Shown piece by piece: positions 51,622 to 61,416 of a DNA stretch of 64,000 bases (position 1 is its first letter; each line of letters starts with the position of its first letter). A model generated the notes under the pieces. The model saw only the letters and a program-made list of their open reading frames with translations. It ran no database searches and was not told the origin of the DNA. The stretch is from PNNG01 sp046291695 (GTDB lineage: Bacteria; Bacteroidota; Bacteroidia; UBA7662): assembly GCA_046291695.1 (NCBI GenBank), contig JBKBSO010000007.1, forward strand, positions 1 to 64,000, read 5' to 3'. A program made the position numbers and the translations under genes.

Positions 51622-52493
51622 TAATTCCTCCCTACTTGCAAGCCGGCGATACCCTTGCCATTATAGCCACTGCACGAAAGATAAGCCTTCCAGAACTTGA
51701 GCCCGCCTGCCAATGGCTACGCGAACAAGGGTACCAACTGAAACTAGGCCAAAGCATCGGAGCCGAAGATCGGCAGTTTGCAGGCTCCGATGAGCTACGC
51801 AGGGCTGATTTGCAGGAGCAACTCAACGACCCCGAAGTAAAGGCCATTTTATGCGCAAGGGGAGGGTACGGAAGTGTACGACTGGTTGACGGCTTGGTAT
51901 GGGACCGTTTCATGCAGCAACCCAAATGGATTTGCGGTTATAGCGACATTACGGTTTTACATGCCGAACTGCAAAAGCGGCATACAGCCAGCATACACAG
52001 TACCATGCCACTCAACTTCGAAAGCTCAAGCGCGTCACTTAGAAGTTGGGAGAGTTTAGACCGGGCACTCAAGGGCAAGCATCTCGTTTATGACCTCAGC
52101 AAACTCCATTTTGAGCGAGGCACGGAAATGGAAGCAGAAGTCATAGGTGGCAACCTATCGGTGATTTACAGCCTGATGGGCAGCAACAGCCTGCCCGATT
52201 TTAGGGGAAAAATCCTGTTCTTGGAAGATCTTGACGAATACCTCTACCATGTAGATCGGATGATGATGTGCTTAAAACGTGCAGGCGTTTTAAGCCAGTT
52301 AGCCGGCTTGCTGGTAGGCGGACTCACGAAAATGAACGACAACGCCATAGGATTTGGGCGCACAGCAGAGCAAATCCTATTAGAAGCGGTAGCTCCGTAT
52401 GATTATCCCATCGCTTTTGGCTTTCCTGCAGGTCATCAGCCCTTAAACCAGTCCATTCGGCTAGGAATGCCCTTGCGCATCACGAGCCAATAA
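51618..52493 (+). CDS. ldcA: LD-carboxypeptidase
   Basis: A 291-residue serine peptidase of family S66, which removes the terminal D-alanine from muropeptide tetrapeptides during peptidoglycan recycling. The catalytic triad is visible: Ser in ICGYSDITVLH, Glu in ILFLEDLDEYLYHVDRM, and His in FPAGHQPLN. ARGGYGSVRLV is the usual N-terminal substrate loop. Full length. It is coupled to the sugar dehydrogenase gene by a 4-bp overlap, and its 3' end overlaps that of convergent murB by 14 bp; murB also serves peptidoglycan. Confidence 0.94.
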   Translation: MIIPPYLQAGDTLAIIATARKISLPELEPACQWLREQGYQLKLGQSIGAEDRQFAGSDELRRADLQEQLNDPEVKAILCARGGYGSVRLVDGLVWDRFMQQPKWICGYSDITVLHAELQKRHTASIHSTMPLNFESSSASLRSWESLDRALKGKHLVYDLSKLHFERGTEMEAEVIGGNLSVIYSLMGSNSLPDFRGKILFLEDLDEYLYHVDRMMMCLKRAGVLSQLAGLLVGGLTKMNDNAIGFGRTAEQILLEAVAPYDYPIAFGFPAGHQPLNQSIRLGMPLRITSQ

Positions 52494-53499
52494 TATTTAC
52501 TTCGGGTTCAAGTTTCACTCCAAACTTTTCGTAAACCGATTTTTGAATTTCTTGGGCCAGACTCCATATTTCGGAGCCGGTAGCTTTGCCATGGTTCACC
52601 AGCACCAAGGCATGTTTATCATAAGTGCCTGTTTCGCCCATCACCTTTCCTTTCCAGCCACATTGCTCAATCATATAGGCTGCCGAAGTTTTAGTGTAAT
52701 TGGTTTGGGCAGCAGGGAAGCCGGGTAAGTCCGGAAAATCTATTTGTAAGCGCTTGAACGAAGCTTCCGGCAGTTCGGGGTTCTTAAAGAAACTTCCGGC
52801 ATTGCCTATGGTAGTGGGGTCTGGCAATTTGCTCTGCCGAATACTGCTTACTACATCAGCCACATCGGCGATGGTTGGTGTGCTGATTTTTCGACGGCTG
52901 AGTTCATCTTGTATGGCCCCGTATTTCAGTTTGAGCTCATGATGTTTGTGCAAGCGCAGGCTTACCTGACTCACTACAAATTTGCCCTTCAGCTCTCCCT
53001 TAAAAATCGACTGTCGGTAACCAAATTTGCATCCGTTTTTATTGAACCGCATAAAGCCTTGCTCCAGGTGATAGCCCGTGAGGCTTTCGAAAACATCTTG
53101 CAGCTCTACCCCATATGCACCGATATTTTGGATAGGCGATGCACCTACTGTACCGGGTATCAGTGCCAAATTTTCGATACCACCATAATTGTGGGCCACG
53201 GCATACTGCACCAACTCATGCCATACTACCCCGGCACCTGCTGTAAGCACCACTTCATCACCATCTTCATTGGCTTCAATACCGGCTATACAAATGCGTA
53301 TGATGCTTCCCTGGTAATCATTGGTAAACAATACATTCGAGCCTCCTCCCAAAATCATAAAGGGATAGCCAAAATGCCCGGCCATTTCTATGGCTTTGGG
53401 AATCTCATCGGCCTCATGAACATCGATGAGGTATTTGCAACGCGCGCTTAAACCAAAACTGTTGTATGCCCTGAGGTCGGGATCTTTATACACTTGCAT
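52480..53499 (-). CDS. murB: UDP-N-acetylenolpyruvoylglucosamine reductase
   Basis: A 339-residue FAD enzyme that makes UDP-MurNAc. FAD-binding motifs are MILGGGSNVLFTN and IPGTVGASPIQNIGAYG; the proton donor serine is in IGNAGSFFKNP; the terminal glutamate is in LEPEVNIIG. It resembles the longer type I form of E. coli (342). The ATG at 53499 is the only plausible start (ATG, then KDPDLRAYNSFGL), and a TATCTTTG -7 box ends only 4 nt before it, so the mRNA is probably leaderless. Convergent with ldcA. Confidence 0.96.
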   Translation of the reverse strand: MQVYKDPDLRAYNSFGLSARCKYLIDVHEADEIPKAIEMAGHFGYPFMILGGGSNVLFTNDYQGSIIRICIAGIEANEDGDEVVLTAGAGVVWHELVQYAVAHNYGGIENLALIPGTVGASPIQNIGAYGVELQDVFESLTGYHLEQGFMRFNKNGCKFGYRQSIFKGELKGKFVVSQVSLRLHKHHELKLKYGAIQDELSRRKISTPTIADVADVVSSIRQSKLPDPTTIGNAGSFFKNPELPEASFKRLQIDFPDLPGFPAAQTNYTKTSAAYMIEQCGWKGKVMGETGTYDKHALVLVNHGKATGSEIWSLAQEIQKSVYEKFGVKLEPEVNIIGS

Positions 53500-53503
53500 G
53501 CAC

Positions 53504-53511
53504 CAAAGATA
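53504..53511 (-). promoter_or_regulatory. -7 box of murB
   Basis: On the minus strand the sequence reads TATCTTTG, an exact TAnnTTTG match, ending 4 nt before the murB ATG. Little or no 5' leader is expected. Confidence 0.6.
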
Positions 53512-53535
53512 AGCTGTGCTACTAAATGCCGGATA

Positions 53536-53569
53536 ATAAAAAAGCCGGATTCCATTACGAAATCCGGCT
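53536..53569 (-). terminator. Rho-independent terminator after the 53591 T9SS gene
   Basis: AGCCGGATT/AATCCGGCT (53543-53551, 53561-53569) with a 9-nt loop is followed on the minus strand by TTTTTATT, 22 bp beyond the stop codon. Confidence 0.85.
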
Positions 53570-53590
53570 CCAACAATTAATCAAAGAGAA

Positions 53591-54916
53591 TTACTTGTTC
53601 ACCACAAAGCGAATAGGCTGAGTGATGCCATCGATGTTGAGGTTCATGAAATAGATACCGGCATTTAAGCCATGTGTATTCACTTCGAGACGGTGTGCTC
53701 CTTCGAACAGTTGACCTGCATTTTCAAAAGCAACCGTTTGACCCATATAATTAGCAATGCTGTAGCTCACCTTGCTGTTGCGCTTAAGCTCAATAGGAAG
53801 GATCAACTGATTGCCAGCGTTAACCGGATTCGGATAAATGTTGCCAATACGGGCCACATCAGCAGCAATATTTTCAACACTTACACCAGGCAATGTAGCT
53901 TGAATTGAGAAATCAATCCAATAACCACGATCAGCCTGTGGACTAAAGAAGAAGTTAGTTGTTCCGGCCTGATAGCGAATAGACTTCAACAATACCTGGC
54001 TGGTACCGGTTGAGTCAAAGAAAAAGCCGTACTGAGGCGGATCGTTCTCGATGTTCGCCAATGGACGATAGGAGTTGTGAATAGGCTGTACGGTATCGTT
54101 GCTCCAGATAACATCACCAAGCTGATAAGGGTTACCTGTGCGGAAACGTACTGAAGAACCAACCCAGTTGTTAGCCGGGATGTTGATACCTCCACCAGGC
54201 ATAACGAAAGGAATGTATGGGTAATTGGGGTTCAAAGCAGGATTAGAAACGGTATCATCCGCTGTAAGGATGTAATCAATCTGTACTGTTTGGGCACCCA
54301 AGTTTCCACCAAAGCCGTGTTGAGCAGGCTGAGCAGCAAACAACTGACCCATTACTGCGCGATTGGCCAAGGCAGGGGGAGCACTTGCATTGTAGCGAAG
54401 CTGAACCCAGTTCGCATTTGAAGCTGCATTGGTACCCGTAGCTGTACTTGGACCAAAACTTACCTGTAAGCGTAAAGTGTCGCCAACGGTATTGTTCTGA
54501 AGACGCGTGTAAACGCCACCAAACCAAATGGTATCAAGACGATATTCGGTACCCAAAGGAAGCGGCTCATCGAAAAACTGGTTGTAAGGATTAAAAATAC
54601 AGCCGGCTGCATGGAAACCCGCGCTACCTAAAGCACCATTGAAGCTATAAAACATCAATGAATCGGTGAAAAAGTCAACAAAGCTTGTAAGACGGAAGTT
54701 AGATGGGCCATAGGCTTCTACAACCGCATCAGTATGGCTCATGCGCAGATTAACCGTGTTGGCGACGCGTGAGCTGTGCTTTATACCTTTTTGCTCAATG
54801 TGAGCTGGTTTTGCAAAAGGCACGCCAGCATCTCCTGGCTCAAAAGCAATAGATTGTGCATTGGCGACGCCCATAAAACCGGCGCTCAAAGCAAGTAGTA
54901 AAAGGGTTTTTCTCAT
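53591..54916 (-). CDS. T9SS type A sorting domain-containing secreted protein
   Basis: A 441-residue protein with a signal peptide ending at VANAQ (about 21). The middle is beta-rich and Asn/Thr-rich without a recognised domain. The C-terminal 80 residues form a type A T9SS sorting domain: IGNIYPNPVNAG, SKVSYSIANYMGQTV, HGLNAGIYFMNLNIDG, and IRFVVNK. It is exported and probably linked to the cell surface. It has its own TACATTTG -7 box 22 nt before the ATG and a terminator, and lies beside another T9SS cargo gene. Confidence 0.85.
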   Translation of the reverse strand: MRKTLLLLALSAGFMGVANAQSIAFEPGDAGVPFAKPAHIEQKGIKHSSRVANTVNLRMSHTDAVVEAYGPSNFRLTSFVDFFTDSLMFYSFNGALGSAGFHAAGCIFNPYNQFFDEPLPLGTEYRLDTIWFGGVYTRLQNNTVGDTLRLQVSFGPSTATGTNAASNANWVQLRYNASAPPALANRAVMGQLFAAQPAQHGFGGNLGAQTVQIDYILTADDTVSNPALNPNYPYIPFVMPGGGINIPANNWVGSSVRFRTGNPYQLGDVIWSNDTVQPIHNSYRPLANIENDPPQYGFFFDSTGTSQVLLKSIRYQAGTTNFFFSPQADRGYWIDFSIQATLPGVSVENIAADVARIGNIYPNPVNAGNQLILPIELKRNSKVSYSIANYMGQTVAFENAGQLFEGAHRLEVNTHGLNAGIYFMNLNIDGITQPIRFVVNK

Positions 54917-54938
54917 GATGAAAAAATTAGTTTAAACT

Positions 54939-54946
54939 CAAATGTA
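54939..54946 (-). promoter_or_regulatory. -7 box of the 53591 T9SS cargo gene
   Basis: On the minus strand TACATTTG matches TAnnTTTG exactly, 22 nt before the ATG at 54916. Confidence 0.5.
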
Positions 54947-55019
54947 AGGATTTTAAGTGCATTAAACAGCCTTTAGCCTAAATTTTTCTGCTGAAAGCTA
55001 AAAAATAAGCCCTGAAAAT

Positions 55020-55049
55020 GAAAAACGGAGGTTGCGACCCCCGTTTTTC
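55020..55049 (-). terminator. Hairpin after the 55065 T9SS gene
   Basis: GAAAAACGG/CCGTTTTTC (55020-55028, 55041-55049) encloses a 12-nt loop. The A/T-rich stem base supplies the T-run on the minus strand. It lies 16 bp after the stop codon. Confidence 0.75.
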
Positions 55050-55064
55050 ATATAGCAAAATCCC

Positions 55065-56927
55065 TTATTTCTGAAGCATCAACTTCTGTGCAGCATTAAA
55101 GCTGCTGGTTGCCAATTCTACAAAATACAAACCTGCATTGAGCTGGTTCAGCGAAAGCCTGTGTTGATATTCACCTGTATTGAGCTGACCCAAGTTTTCC
55201 ATGCCCACCACGCGGCCTTTCATGTCGCGAATGGTAATGCGGACTTCTTCGTTACGCTTAAGCTCAAAGCCGATGGTAGCCTCATCGCGTGCCGGATTGG
55301 GATACAATCCCACAAAGCGGAAATACTGGTTATCCATGTCTTTGACCGATACATTAGAAGCCCCGTAAGTAACATCAATGGCAAAAGCAATACCATTGTT
55401 ATACCAGGTTTGATCATCGGCCGTGTAAATGATACTCGAACCCGTACGCTTAAACGCTTCATTGGTTTCGTCATCCAAAATGGTAACGTGAGCTGCGTTT
55501 ACATTACTGAAAAGCGATACACTCATGTAATAATCGCCATCCGCCAAAATACGTGCATTTACGTTGCCTTCCATGGGCAACCACAGATCGCCACGTGCTA
55601 TGTCGGCAGCGGTTACCACATGCAAATCCGACTGCATGATGATGTTGCTCAGGTTATTGGCATCACGAATTTCTGCAGTAATCAAACCGCCGGGGGCTGT
55701 ATTCGGACCAAACTTCATGTACATGCCAGATACCGTATCGGTTACAAACTGCTCGAGTACGCTGGCACACCGGAAATCGTCTTCGGCTCCGGGAAAACTC
55801 GGGAAACTGTTGGTTCCCAAAGCACCGGTTCGTAGAGGATTGCGAATGGCCATGCTTATGGCACGCGGGCTAACATCGAAGTAAGACGTATCTGCATTGT
55901 TGTTCGGTGTAGCATCCGTAGAATCGCTCAATACACGGGCTACCAGCCGGTACTTACCAACGCCTATGGCATTTAAAGGAAGGGCCGGACTGATGGCGCT
56001 ATCTACGCGAGAAGCTGCAAAATTACCCAGGTTTTGTACACGGGTAGCAACCGTATTGCCTGCTGAATCAAGCACAATAAGTTCAAAGCGGGTATTTGGC
56101 TGTGCCAATGCTCCCAAATTCGAAATGGTTGCGCGGACCAAAAGGGAATCGCCCTCGCGATTGGTCTCGTTGTAGGTGCCATACACATCGAACCGATCAG
56201 TTGACAATGCCGACAAAGAACTCAACGAAAGATCGTTTAATGCCGCGGCGCTCATGCTCACATCGTCAATCATCCAAGCATATCCACAACCGGGAGTCGG
56301 CGTCATGGGGGGAACCGAATAAAAATGAAAGCGCACCCAAACGCTGTCTTGCCCGGCAGCGATACTACTGATGTTCAATGAAACCACATTCGGATTGTTT
56401 CCCGGAAATGCATTTAGCGCCAACAGGTTGTTGCCAAAAGGCACGTTGGTCCAGGTGGTTCCGTTGGTTGAAATGAGGACATAGGTCGAATCGACATAAC
56501 GTCGAAATTGCTGATGGAAAGTAAGTATTACGCTGCTGTGCGCGCTGCAATTGATAGGATTGGCGGTGGTGAGGAAGGCATTCTGATTGCCACTGCACAA
56601 ATTATCAGAATCGAAGAGGGCAAAGCCATTGGCCGCGGTTGGGGAAGCGATTACCGGAATGGCGTAAGTACCGCTGGGGCCGGTAGTGCCTATCACCCAG
56701 TTATCGGTATTTCCAGCAGCATTGGAAATCACCCAATTTGTAGCACTGCTAAAATCATCTGTCCAAAAGGGCGTGGTACTTGTGCTCAAAGGCTGCAACA
56801 ACTGCACCGTAGCGTTTTGCTTGTGGTTTTTGGGCTGCTGTTTTTGTTTGGTAATATTACGGGCATCCTGGGCCTGCAATTGGAAGCCGAACATACAGAG
56901 TCCGGCAAAGAGTAAAAACTTCTTCAT
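55065..56927 (-). CDS. T9SS type A sorting domain protein with jelly-roll-like module
   Basis: A 620-residue secreted protein: signal peptide to FQLQAQ (about 19), a basic, Q/N-rich stretch, then from about 50 to 235 a jelly-roll like the choice-of-anchor/MAM-type modules (PFWTDDFSSATNW, NAFLTTANPINCS, YAWMIDDVSMS). A CARDB/Ig-like region follows (LLVRATISNLGALAQPNTRF), and another beta domain. The end is a type A T9SS sorting signal (VGLYPNPARDEATIGFEL, ITIRDMKGRVVG, LNAGLYFVEL). It is a cell-surface or released protein of unknown ligand. Confidence 0.85.
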   Translation of the reverse strand: MKKFLLFAGLCMFGFQLQAQDARNITKQKQQPKNHKQNATVQLLQPLSTSTTPFWTDDFSSATNWVISNAAGNTDNWVIGTTGPSGTYAIPVIASPTAANGFALFDSDNLCSGNQNAFLTTANPINCSAHSSVILTFHQQFRRYVDSTYVLISTNGTTWTNVPFGNNLLALNAFPGNNPNVVSLNISSIAAGQDSVWVRFHFYSVPPMTPTPGCGYAWMIDDVSMSAAALNDLSLSSLSALSTDRFDVYGTYNETNREGDSLLVRATISNLGALAQPNTRFELIVLDSAGNTVATRVQNLGNFAASRVDSAISPALPLNAIGVGKYRLVARVLSDSTDATPNNNADTSYFDVSPRAISMAIRNPLRTGALGTNSFPSFPGAEDDFRCASVLEQFVTDTVSGMYMKFGPNTAPGGLITAEIRDANNLSNIIMQSDLHVVTAADIARGDLWLPMEGNVNARILADGDYYMSVSLFSNVNAAHVTILDDETNEAFKRTGSSIIYTADDQTWYNNGIAFAIDVTYGASNVSVKDMDNQYFRFVGLYPNPARDEATIGFELKRNEEVRITIRDMKGRVVGMENLGQLNTGEYQHRLSLNQLNAGLYFVELATSSFNAAQKLMLQK

Positions 56928-57028
56928 AAGTGTGATTTAAGAAGCTCGCAATTTAGCATATTACGACAAATTAATAGGCTTTTTTACCTTTTACTCCTTC
57001 AAGAATGGCAAAGCGCCTTAAAATGAAC

Positions 57029-57060
57029 AAAAAAACCCTGAAAATCCGAAGACTTCAGGG
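57029..57060 (-). terminator. Rho-independent terminator after gcvP
   Basis: CCCTGAA/TTCAGGG (57036-57042, 57054-57060) is followed on the minus strand by a run of seven T, 24 bp after the gcvP stop codon. Confidence 0.85.
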
Positions 57061-57084
57061 CTATTTGCGTGCAATTTTAAGGAA

Positions 57085-59958
57085 CTATGCTTCGCTATAG
57101 GCTTCCATGGGTGGGCAAACACAGATGAGATTGCGGTCGCCGTGGGTGTTGTTTACCCGGCCTACTGCCGGCCAGAATTTATTTTCCATCACCCAAGCCG
57201 TAGGGAATACCGCTTTTTCGCGGCTGTAAGGACGAATCCAATCGCCCACTATTACTTTAGCGGTATGTGGTGCGAACTTGAGAACATTGTTGACACGATC
57301 GGCCAGGCCCATTTCGATTTCTCGAATTTCTTCACGAATACTCAACATGGCTTCGCAAAAGCGGTCGAGTTCGGCCAGGCTTTCTGATTCGGTAGGTTCT
57401 ATCATCATGGTACCGGCCACAGGGAACGATACGGTTGGCGCGTGGAAACCGTAATCCATGAGGCGCTTGGCAACATCTTCAACCTCAATGCCCGCCGATG
57501 CCTTAAACGGACGGAAATCAATGATCATTTCGTGCGCGCAGCGACCGTTAGCTCCGGTATACAATACTTTATATTCGTTTTGAAGCCTTGCCATGATGTA
57601 ATTGGCATTAAGTATGGCGTAGCGGGTAGCATCGGTAAGGCCTTCGGCGCCCATCATGCGGCTGTAGGTATAGGAGATCAGGAGGATGCTGGCGCTGCCC
57701 CAAGGGGCTGCTGACACAGCCTTCATGGCCGATTTGCTTCCGATGTTAACCACGGGATGACCGGGCAAGAAGGGCACAAGGTGCTCTGCCACACCGATGG
57801 GTCCCATACCGGGGCCACCGCCACCATGCGGAATACAAAAGGTTTTGTGCAAATTGAGGTGGCATACATCGGCACCAATGAGGGCCGGGCTAGTTAAACC
57901 CACCTGTGCATTCATATTGGCACCATCCATATACACTTGACCGCCATGCTTATGAATAATTTCGCAAATTTCTACGATACCCTCTTCAAATACACCATGG
58001 GTTGAAGGGTAGGTGACCATAAGCGCGGCCAGGTTCTGGCTGTGCAGCTGGGCTTTTTCAGCTAAGTCGTTGAGGTCGATATTGCCGTTATCGTCGCATT
58101 TCACCACTACCACCTTCATGCCAGCCATAACGGCCGATGCCGGGTTTGTACCATGGGCAGAAGAAGGAATCAGGGCGATGTTTCGGTTGGCATCGCCACG
58201 GCTGAGGTGGTACGCGCGAATGACCATAAGACCTGCATATTCTCCTTGCGCACCGGAATTAGGTTGTAGGCTAATGCCCGCAAAACCAGTTACCTCTTTC
58301 AAATCGGCATTGAGCTCCTCGAAAAGTTGCTTGTAGCCTAGGGCTTGATCGAGTGGGGCAAAGGGATGAATATTACCAAATTCGGGCCAGGTAACGGGCA
58401 CCATTTCTGTGGTTGCGTTGAGTTTCATGGTGCACGACCCTAGGGGGATCATGCTGTGGCATAACGACAAATCGCGGCTTTCGAGCGATTTGATGTAGCG
58501 CAGCATATCGTGTTCGCTGTGGTATTTGTTGAAGACAGGATGTGTAAGCACTTCATCGGTTCGCAAGAAAGCAGGCCTCAGGTTCAGTTCCAGGGCAGCG
58601 TCTAACTCCTGTACATGGGCTTGCTGTCCGTTGGTTATGGCCGCAAATACACTCACAATTTGAGCCACATCACCCACGGTAGTGGTTTCATCAACCGAAA
58701 TACCCACTTGTCCGGGCACAAAATAATTGAGGTTGATTTTTTTGCTATCGGCGATATTTTGCAGCTTTTCAAGTTCTTCGGCATTCAGTTTTACCTGTAG
58801 GGTGTCGAAGTATTGCTCATTAATTTGTTTGAAACCCAGCTGTGTTAACGCCTTGTCGAGCACACTGGCGCGGCGGTGAATGCGGGTGGCGATGTTACGC
58901 AAGCCTTCGGGGCCGTGATATACCGCGTACATACTTGCCATAATGGCCAGCAGCACTTGGGCGGTACAGATATTGGAAGTCGCTTTTTCGCGGCGGATGT
59001 GCTGTTCGCGTGTTTGTAAGGCCATACGGTAGGCTGTATTGCCTTGAGCATCTACGGAAACTCCGATTAAACGGCCTGGAATTTGACGTTTGAACTCATC
59101 GCGTGTGGCAAAAAAGGCTGCATGCGGGCCTCCATAACCCATGGGCACACCAAAGCGCTGAGCTGAACCAATGACCACATCAGCACCCCAGCTACCTGGC
59201 GCGGTAAGCAGCATCAGGCTCATTAAATCGGCAGCGGCAGCCACATAAATGCCATGGGACTTGGCCTTTTCACAAAAAGCTGCATAATCTTTTACACAAC
59301 CATAGCCATCGGGATACTGAAAAAGCACTCCGAAATAATCGTTGCTAAAGTCAAAATCCTCGAACAAACCATACACGATTTCGATACCAATCGGTTCGGC
59401 ACGGGTTTCGAGTACGGCTTTGGTTTGCGGGAAGCACTTATCAGAAACATAAAACTTCTGCCCTTTTTCCATGCCTTTCATGCTATGGAGCATCAACATG
59501 GCTTCTGCTGCAGCCGTGGCTTCGTCGAGCAAGGAAGCATTGGCGATTTCCATCCCGGTAAGTTCACAAACCATGGTTTGGAAATTCAGCAGTGCTTCGA
59601 GGCGGCCCTGGGCAATCTCGGCCTGATAAGGGGTATATTGGGTGTACCAACCCGGGTTTTCGAGGATATTCCGCAAAATCACACCAGGCACAATCACATC
59701 GTAATAACCCAGGCCAATATAGCTTTTATAGACCTTGTTTTTCGCGGCAATATCACGTAAGCTCTTCAACATTTCAAATTCGCTGAGGGCTGGAGACATT
59801 TGCATCGATGTTTTCCGGCGAATGTTGGCAGGAATGGTTTCGTCAATGAGGGTATCGAGCGCATCAACCCCTATGGTCGAAAGCATATGCGATAAATCGG
59901 ACTGATGCGGGCCGATGTGGCGCGATTGAAATTCGGTACTGCCGGTAAGTTTTGTCAT
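57085..59958 (-). CDS. gcvP: Glycine dehydrogenase (decarboxylating), P protein
   Basis: A 957-residue full-length homodimeric P protein of the glycine cleavage system. It decarboxylates glycine and passes the aminomethyl group to the H protein lipoate. The N-terminal half begins FQSRHIGP and contains SLLDEATAAAEAM; the C-terminal half has the PLP lysine in LNLHKTFCIPHGGGGPG and the glycine-rich loop. The other subunits (gcvT, gcvH, lpd) are not in the window. A TATTTTTG -7 box lies 65 nt upstream (60024-60031). I do not see a glycine riboswitch in this short leader. It would use glycine made by kbl at 26661. Confidence 0.97.
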   Translation of the reverse strand: MTKLTGSTEFQSRHIGPHQSDLSHMLSTIGVDALDTLIDETIPANIRRKTSMQMSPALSEFEMLKSLRDIAAKNKVYKSYIGLGYYDVIVPGVILRNILENPGWYTQYTPYQAEIAQGRLEALLNFQTMVCELTGMEIANASLLDEATAAAEAMLMLHSMKGMEKGQKFYVSDKCFPQTKAVLETRAEPIGIEIVYGLFEDFDFSNDYFGVLFQYPDGYGCVKDYAAFCEKAKSHGIYVAAAADLMSLMLLTAPGSWGADVVIGSAQRFGVPMGYGGPHAAFFATRDEFKRQIPGRLIGVSVDAQGNTAYRMALQTREQHIRREKATSNICTAQVLLAIMASMYAVYHGPEGLRNIATRIHRRASVLDKALTQLGFKQINEQYFDTLQVKLNAEELEKLQNIADSKKINLNYFVPGQVGISVDETTTVGDVAQIVSVFAAITNGQQAHVQELDAALELNLRPAFLRTDEVLTHPVFNKYHSEHDMLRYIKSLESRDLSLCHSMIPLGSCTMKLNATTEMVPVTWPEFGNIHPFAPLDQALGYKQLFEELNADLKEVTGFAGISLQPNSGAQGEYAGLMVIRAYHLSRGDANRNIALIPSSAHGTNPASAVMAGMKVVVVKCDDNGNIDLNDLAEKAQLHSQNLAALMVTYPSTHGVFEEGIVEICEIIHKHGGQVYMDGANMNAQVGLTSPALIGADVCHLNLHKTFCIPHGGGGPGMGPIGVAEHLVPFLPGHPVVNIGSKSAMKAVSAAPWGSASILLISYTYSRMMGAEGLTDATRYAILNANYIMARLQNEYKVLYTGANGRCAHEMIIDFRPFKASAGIEVEDVAKRLMDYGFHAPTVSFPVAGTMMIEPTESESLAELDRFCEAMLSIREEIREIEMGLADRVNNVLKFAPHTAKVIVGDWIRPYSREKAVFPTAWVMENKFWPAVGRVNNTHGDRNLICVCPPMEAYSEA

Positions 59959-60023
59959 GAATGATCAGTTTTTTGATAATCAACGCTTTAGAATCGCTCA
60001 AAAGCGCTGAAGCTAAGGCACCG

Positions 60024-60031
60024 CAAAAATA
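60024..60031 (-). promoter_or_regulatory. -7 box of gcvP
   Basis: On the minus strand TATTTTTG matches TAnnTTTG exactly, 65 nt before the gcvP ATG. Confidence 0.5.
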
Positions 60032-60146
60032 CATTTTAAGCCGTTAGTTTGTTTGCAAAATCAAGCAGAAAAGGAAAAAATGCCGCTGATTTAACAAGGA
60101 TAGCGAGGCCGTGCTTTTGCACTTCAAAAAATATGTATATTTCTGC

Positions 60147-60431
60147 ATGGAACTACCTATACAGCACCTGGAAAACGGGCATCGTGGCGTATTTTTTATG
60201 GCTAATGAAAACAGCCGATTGGCCGAAATGACTTATGTGTGGTCGGGCGATAGCCGCATCATCATCGACCATACCGAGGTGAATGAAGTGCTTAAAGGCA
60301 GCGGTGCCGGTAAAAAGCTTGTGGCTGCCGGAGCAGCTTTTGCACGCAAAAAAGGCATTAAAATTATCCCCTTATGCCCCTTCGCCAAAGCCGTGATGCA
60401 AAAAGATCCAACTTATCACGATTTATTGTAA
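60147..60431 (+). CDS. Small GNAT-type N-acetyltransferase (YjdJ/COG2388-like)
   Basis: A 94-residue minimal GNAT. ATG at 60147 is chosen since an earlier in-frame ATG adds only hydrophobic residues. It reads MTYVWSGDSRIIIDHTEV (family strands), then GSGAGKKLVAAGAAFARKKG, the acetyl-CoA phosphate loop, and LCPFAKAVMQKDP. This matches the short COG2388 acetyltransferases (about 90-100 residues). Substrate unknown. TATATTTC, one base from the -7 consensus, ends 3 nt before the ATG. Confidence 0.85.
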   Translation: MELPIQHLENGHRGVFFMANENSRLAEMTYVWSGDSRIIIDHTEVNEVLKGSGAGKKLVAAGAAFARKKGIKIIPLCPFAKAVMQKDPTYHDLL

Positions 60432-60435
60432 CCAA

Positions 60436-61416
60436 ATGATCAAAGGGTTAAAATGGGCTTTCAAAGCAGCGCATCAAAAGGGCTTCCTCAGCCTTGTGGT
60501 GGTCGCCCTACTGGCTGCACTCCTCAGCATTTGGTGTATTCGGGTTGATGCTTCGTATGGCATCGCTAGCTTTACCTTGATTCCTTTTTTCATTGGGGCC
60601 GCACCGGTGGTTTGGCATGGCAGAAACAAGGCCATTTCTGCTGGCCAGGCCTTTGTGCGTGCGCTGTTGTGCCTGGGTATATATGCGGCATTTTTAGTGC
60701 TCTTTTTGGTAGAAGGATTGCTTTGTATCCTGATGGCTTTTCCCATTGGCTTGTTTTTTAGCTGGATGGGGAGTCTCGTTGGCCTGATGCTGATCCGGCA
60801 AAAGCCCGGGTTGAGCACCCCTTTTATGGTATTGCTTTTGGGCAGCATTCCGGGCATGAGCTTTATGGAACGCGAAGCCATCATCACTGAAAAACCAGTG
60901 GTTACCCGCATGCCCATTGCGGCATCAGCCGAGCGCATTTGGGAAGAAGTGGTGGCTTTTAAACCCATGACCGCTCCCAATAATTGGTACTTCAAAGCAG
61001 GCATCGCCTATCCTACCCATGCCCGCATCGAAGGCGAAGGCATTGGCGCTATCCGTTATTGCCATTTTTCAACCGGCGCCTTTGTAGAACCCATTACCCA
61101 ATGGGCACCTCCCTATCTTCTGGCTTTTGAGGTTAGCGCATCGCCTCCTCCCATGAAAGAACTGCATTATGCTACCCTCGATTTACCACATTTGCATGGC
61201 TATTTTGTTTCAAAACGGGGCGAATTCCGCATCATACCCATCGCCAACGACCAATGCATCCTGCAAGGCACCACCTGGTATGCCCTCCGACTAAAACCCT
61301 TTGGCTATTGGCAATGGTGGGCAGATACCATTGTACACCGCATTCATTTACGCGTACTGGAACACATCAAAGCCGAAGCCGAAAAACCGAATGGACTTAC
61401 CTTTTACGCACCATAA
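60436..61416 (+). CDS. Membrane protein with SRPBCC-like C-terminal domain
   Basis: A 326-residue protein. Four to five membrane helices lie in the first 155 residues (LSLVVVALLAALLSIW; FTLIPFFIGAAPVVW; LVEGLLCILMAFPIGLFF; MVLLLGSIPG). Residues about 165-310 form a soluble domain like SRPBCC/START polyketide-cyclase folds: TRMPIAASAERIWEEVVAF at the start, and SPPPMKELHYATL then GTTWYALRLKPFGYWQWW at the end. Function unknown; possibly lipid binding. It begins 4 bp after the GNAT gene and its 3' end overlaps the next gene by 20 bp in convergent orientation. Confidence 0.72.
   Translation: MIKGLKWAFKAAHQKGFLSLVVVALLAALLSIWCIRVDASYGIASFTLIPFFIGAAPVVWHGRNKAISAGQAFVRALLCLGIYAAFLVLFLVEGLLCILMAFPIGLFFSWMGSLVGLMLIRQKPGLSTPFMVLLLGSIPGMSFMEREAIITEKPVVTRMPIAASAERIWEEVVAFKPMTAPNNWYFKAGIAYPTHARIEGEGIGAIRYCHFSTGAFVEPITQWAPPYLLAFEVSASPPPMKELHYATLDLPHLHGYFVSKRGEFRIIPIANDQCILQGTTWYALRLKPFGYWQWWADTIVHRIHLRVLEHIKAEAEKPNGLTFYAP

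Noticed and set aside
55161..55835. 224-codon open frame antisense to the T9SS protein gene
   Set aside because: It is the mirror of a gene with clear signal peptide and sorting domain; codon bias of the real gene explains the absence of stops.
59959..60030. Possible glycine riboswitch upstream of gcvP
   Set aside because: The leader is only about 65 nt and contains no tandem aptamer-like structure, only a weak CGCT/AGCG hairpin.
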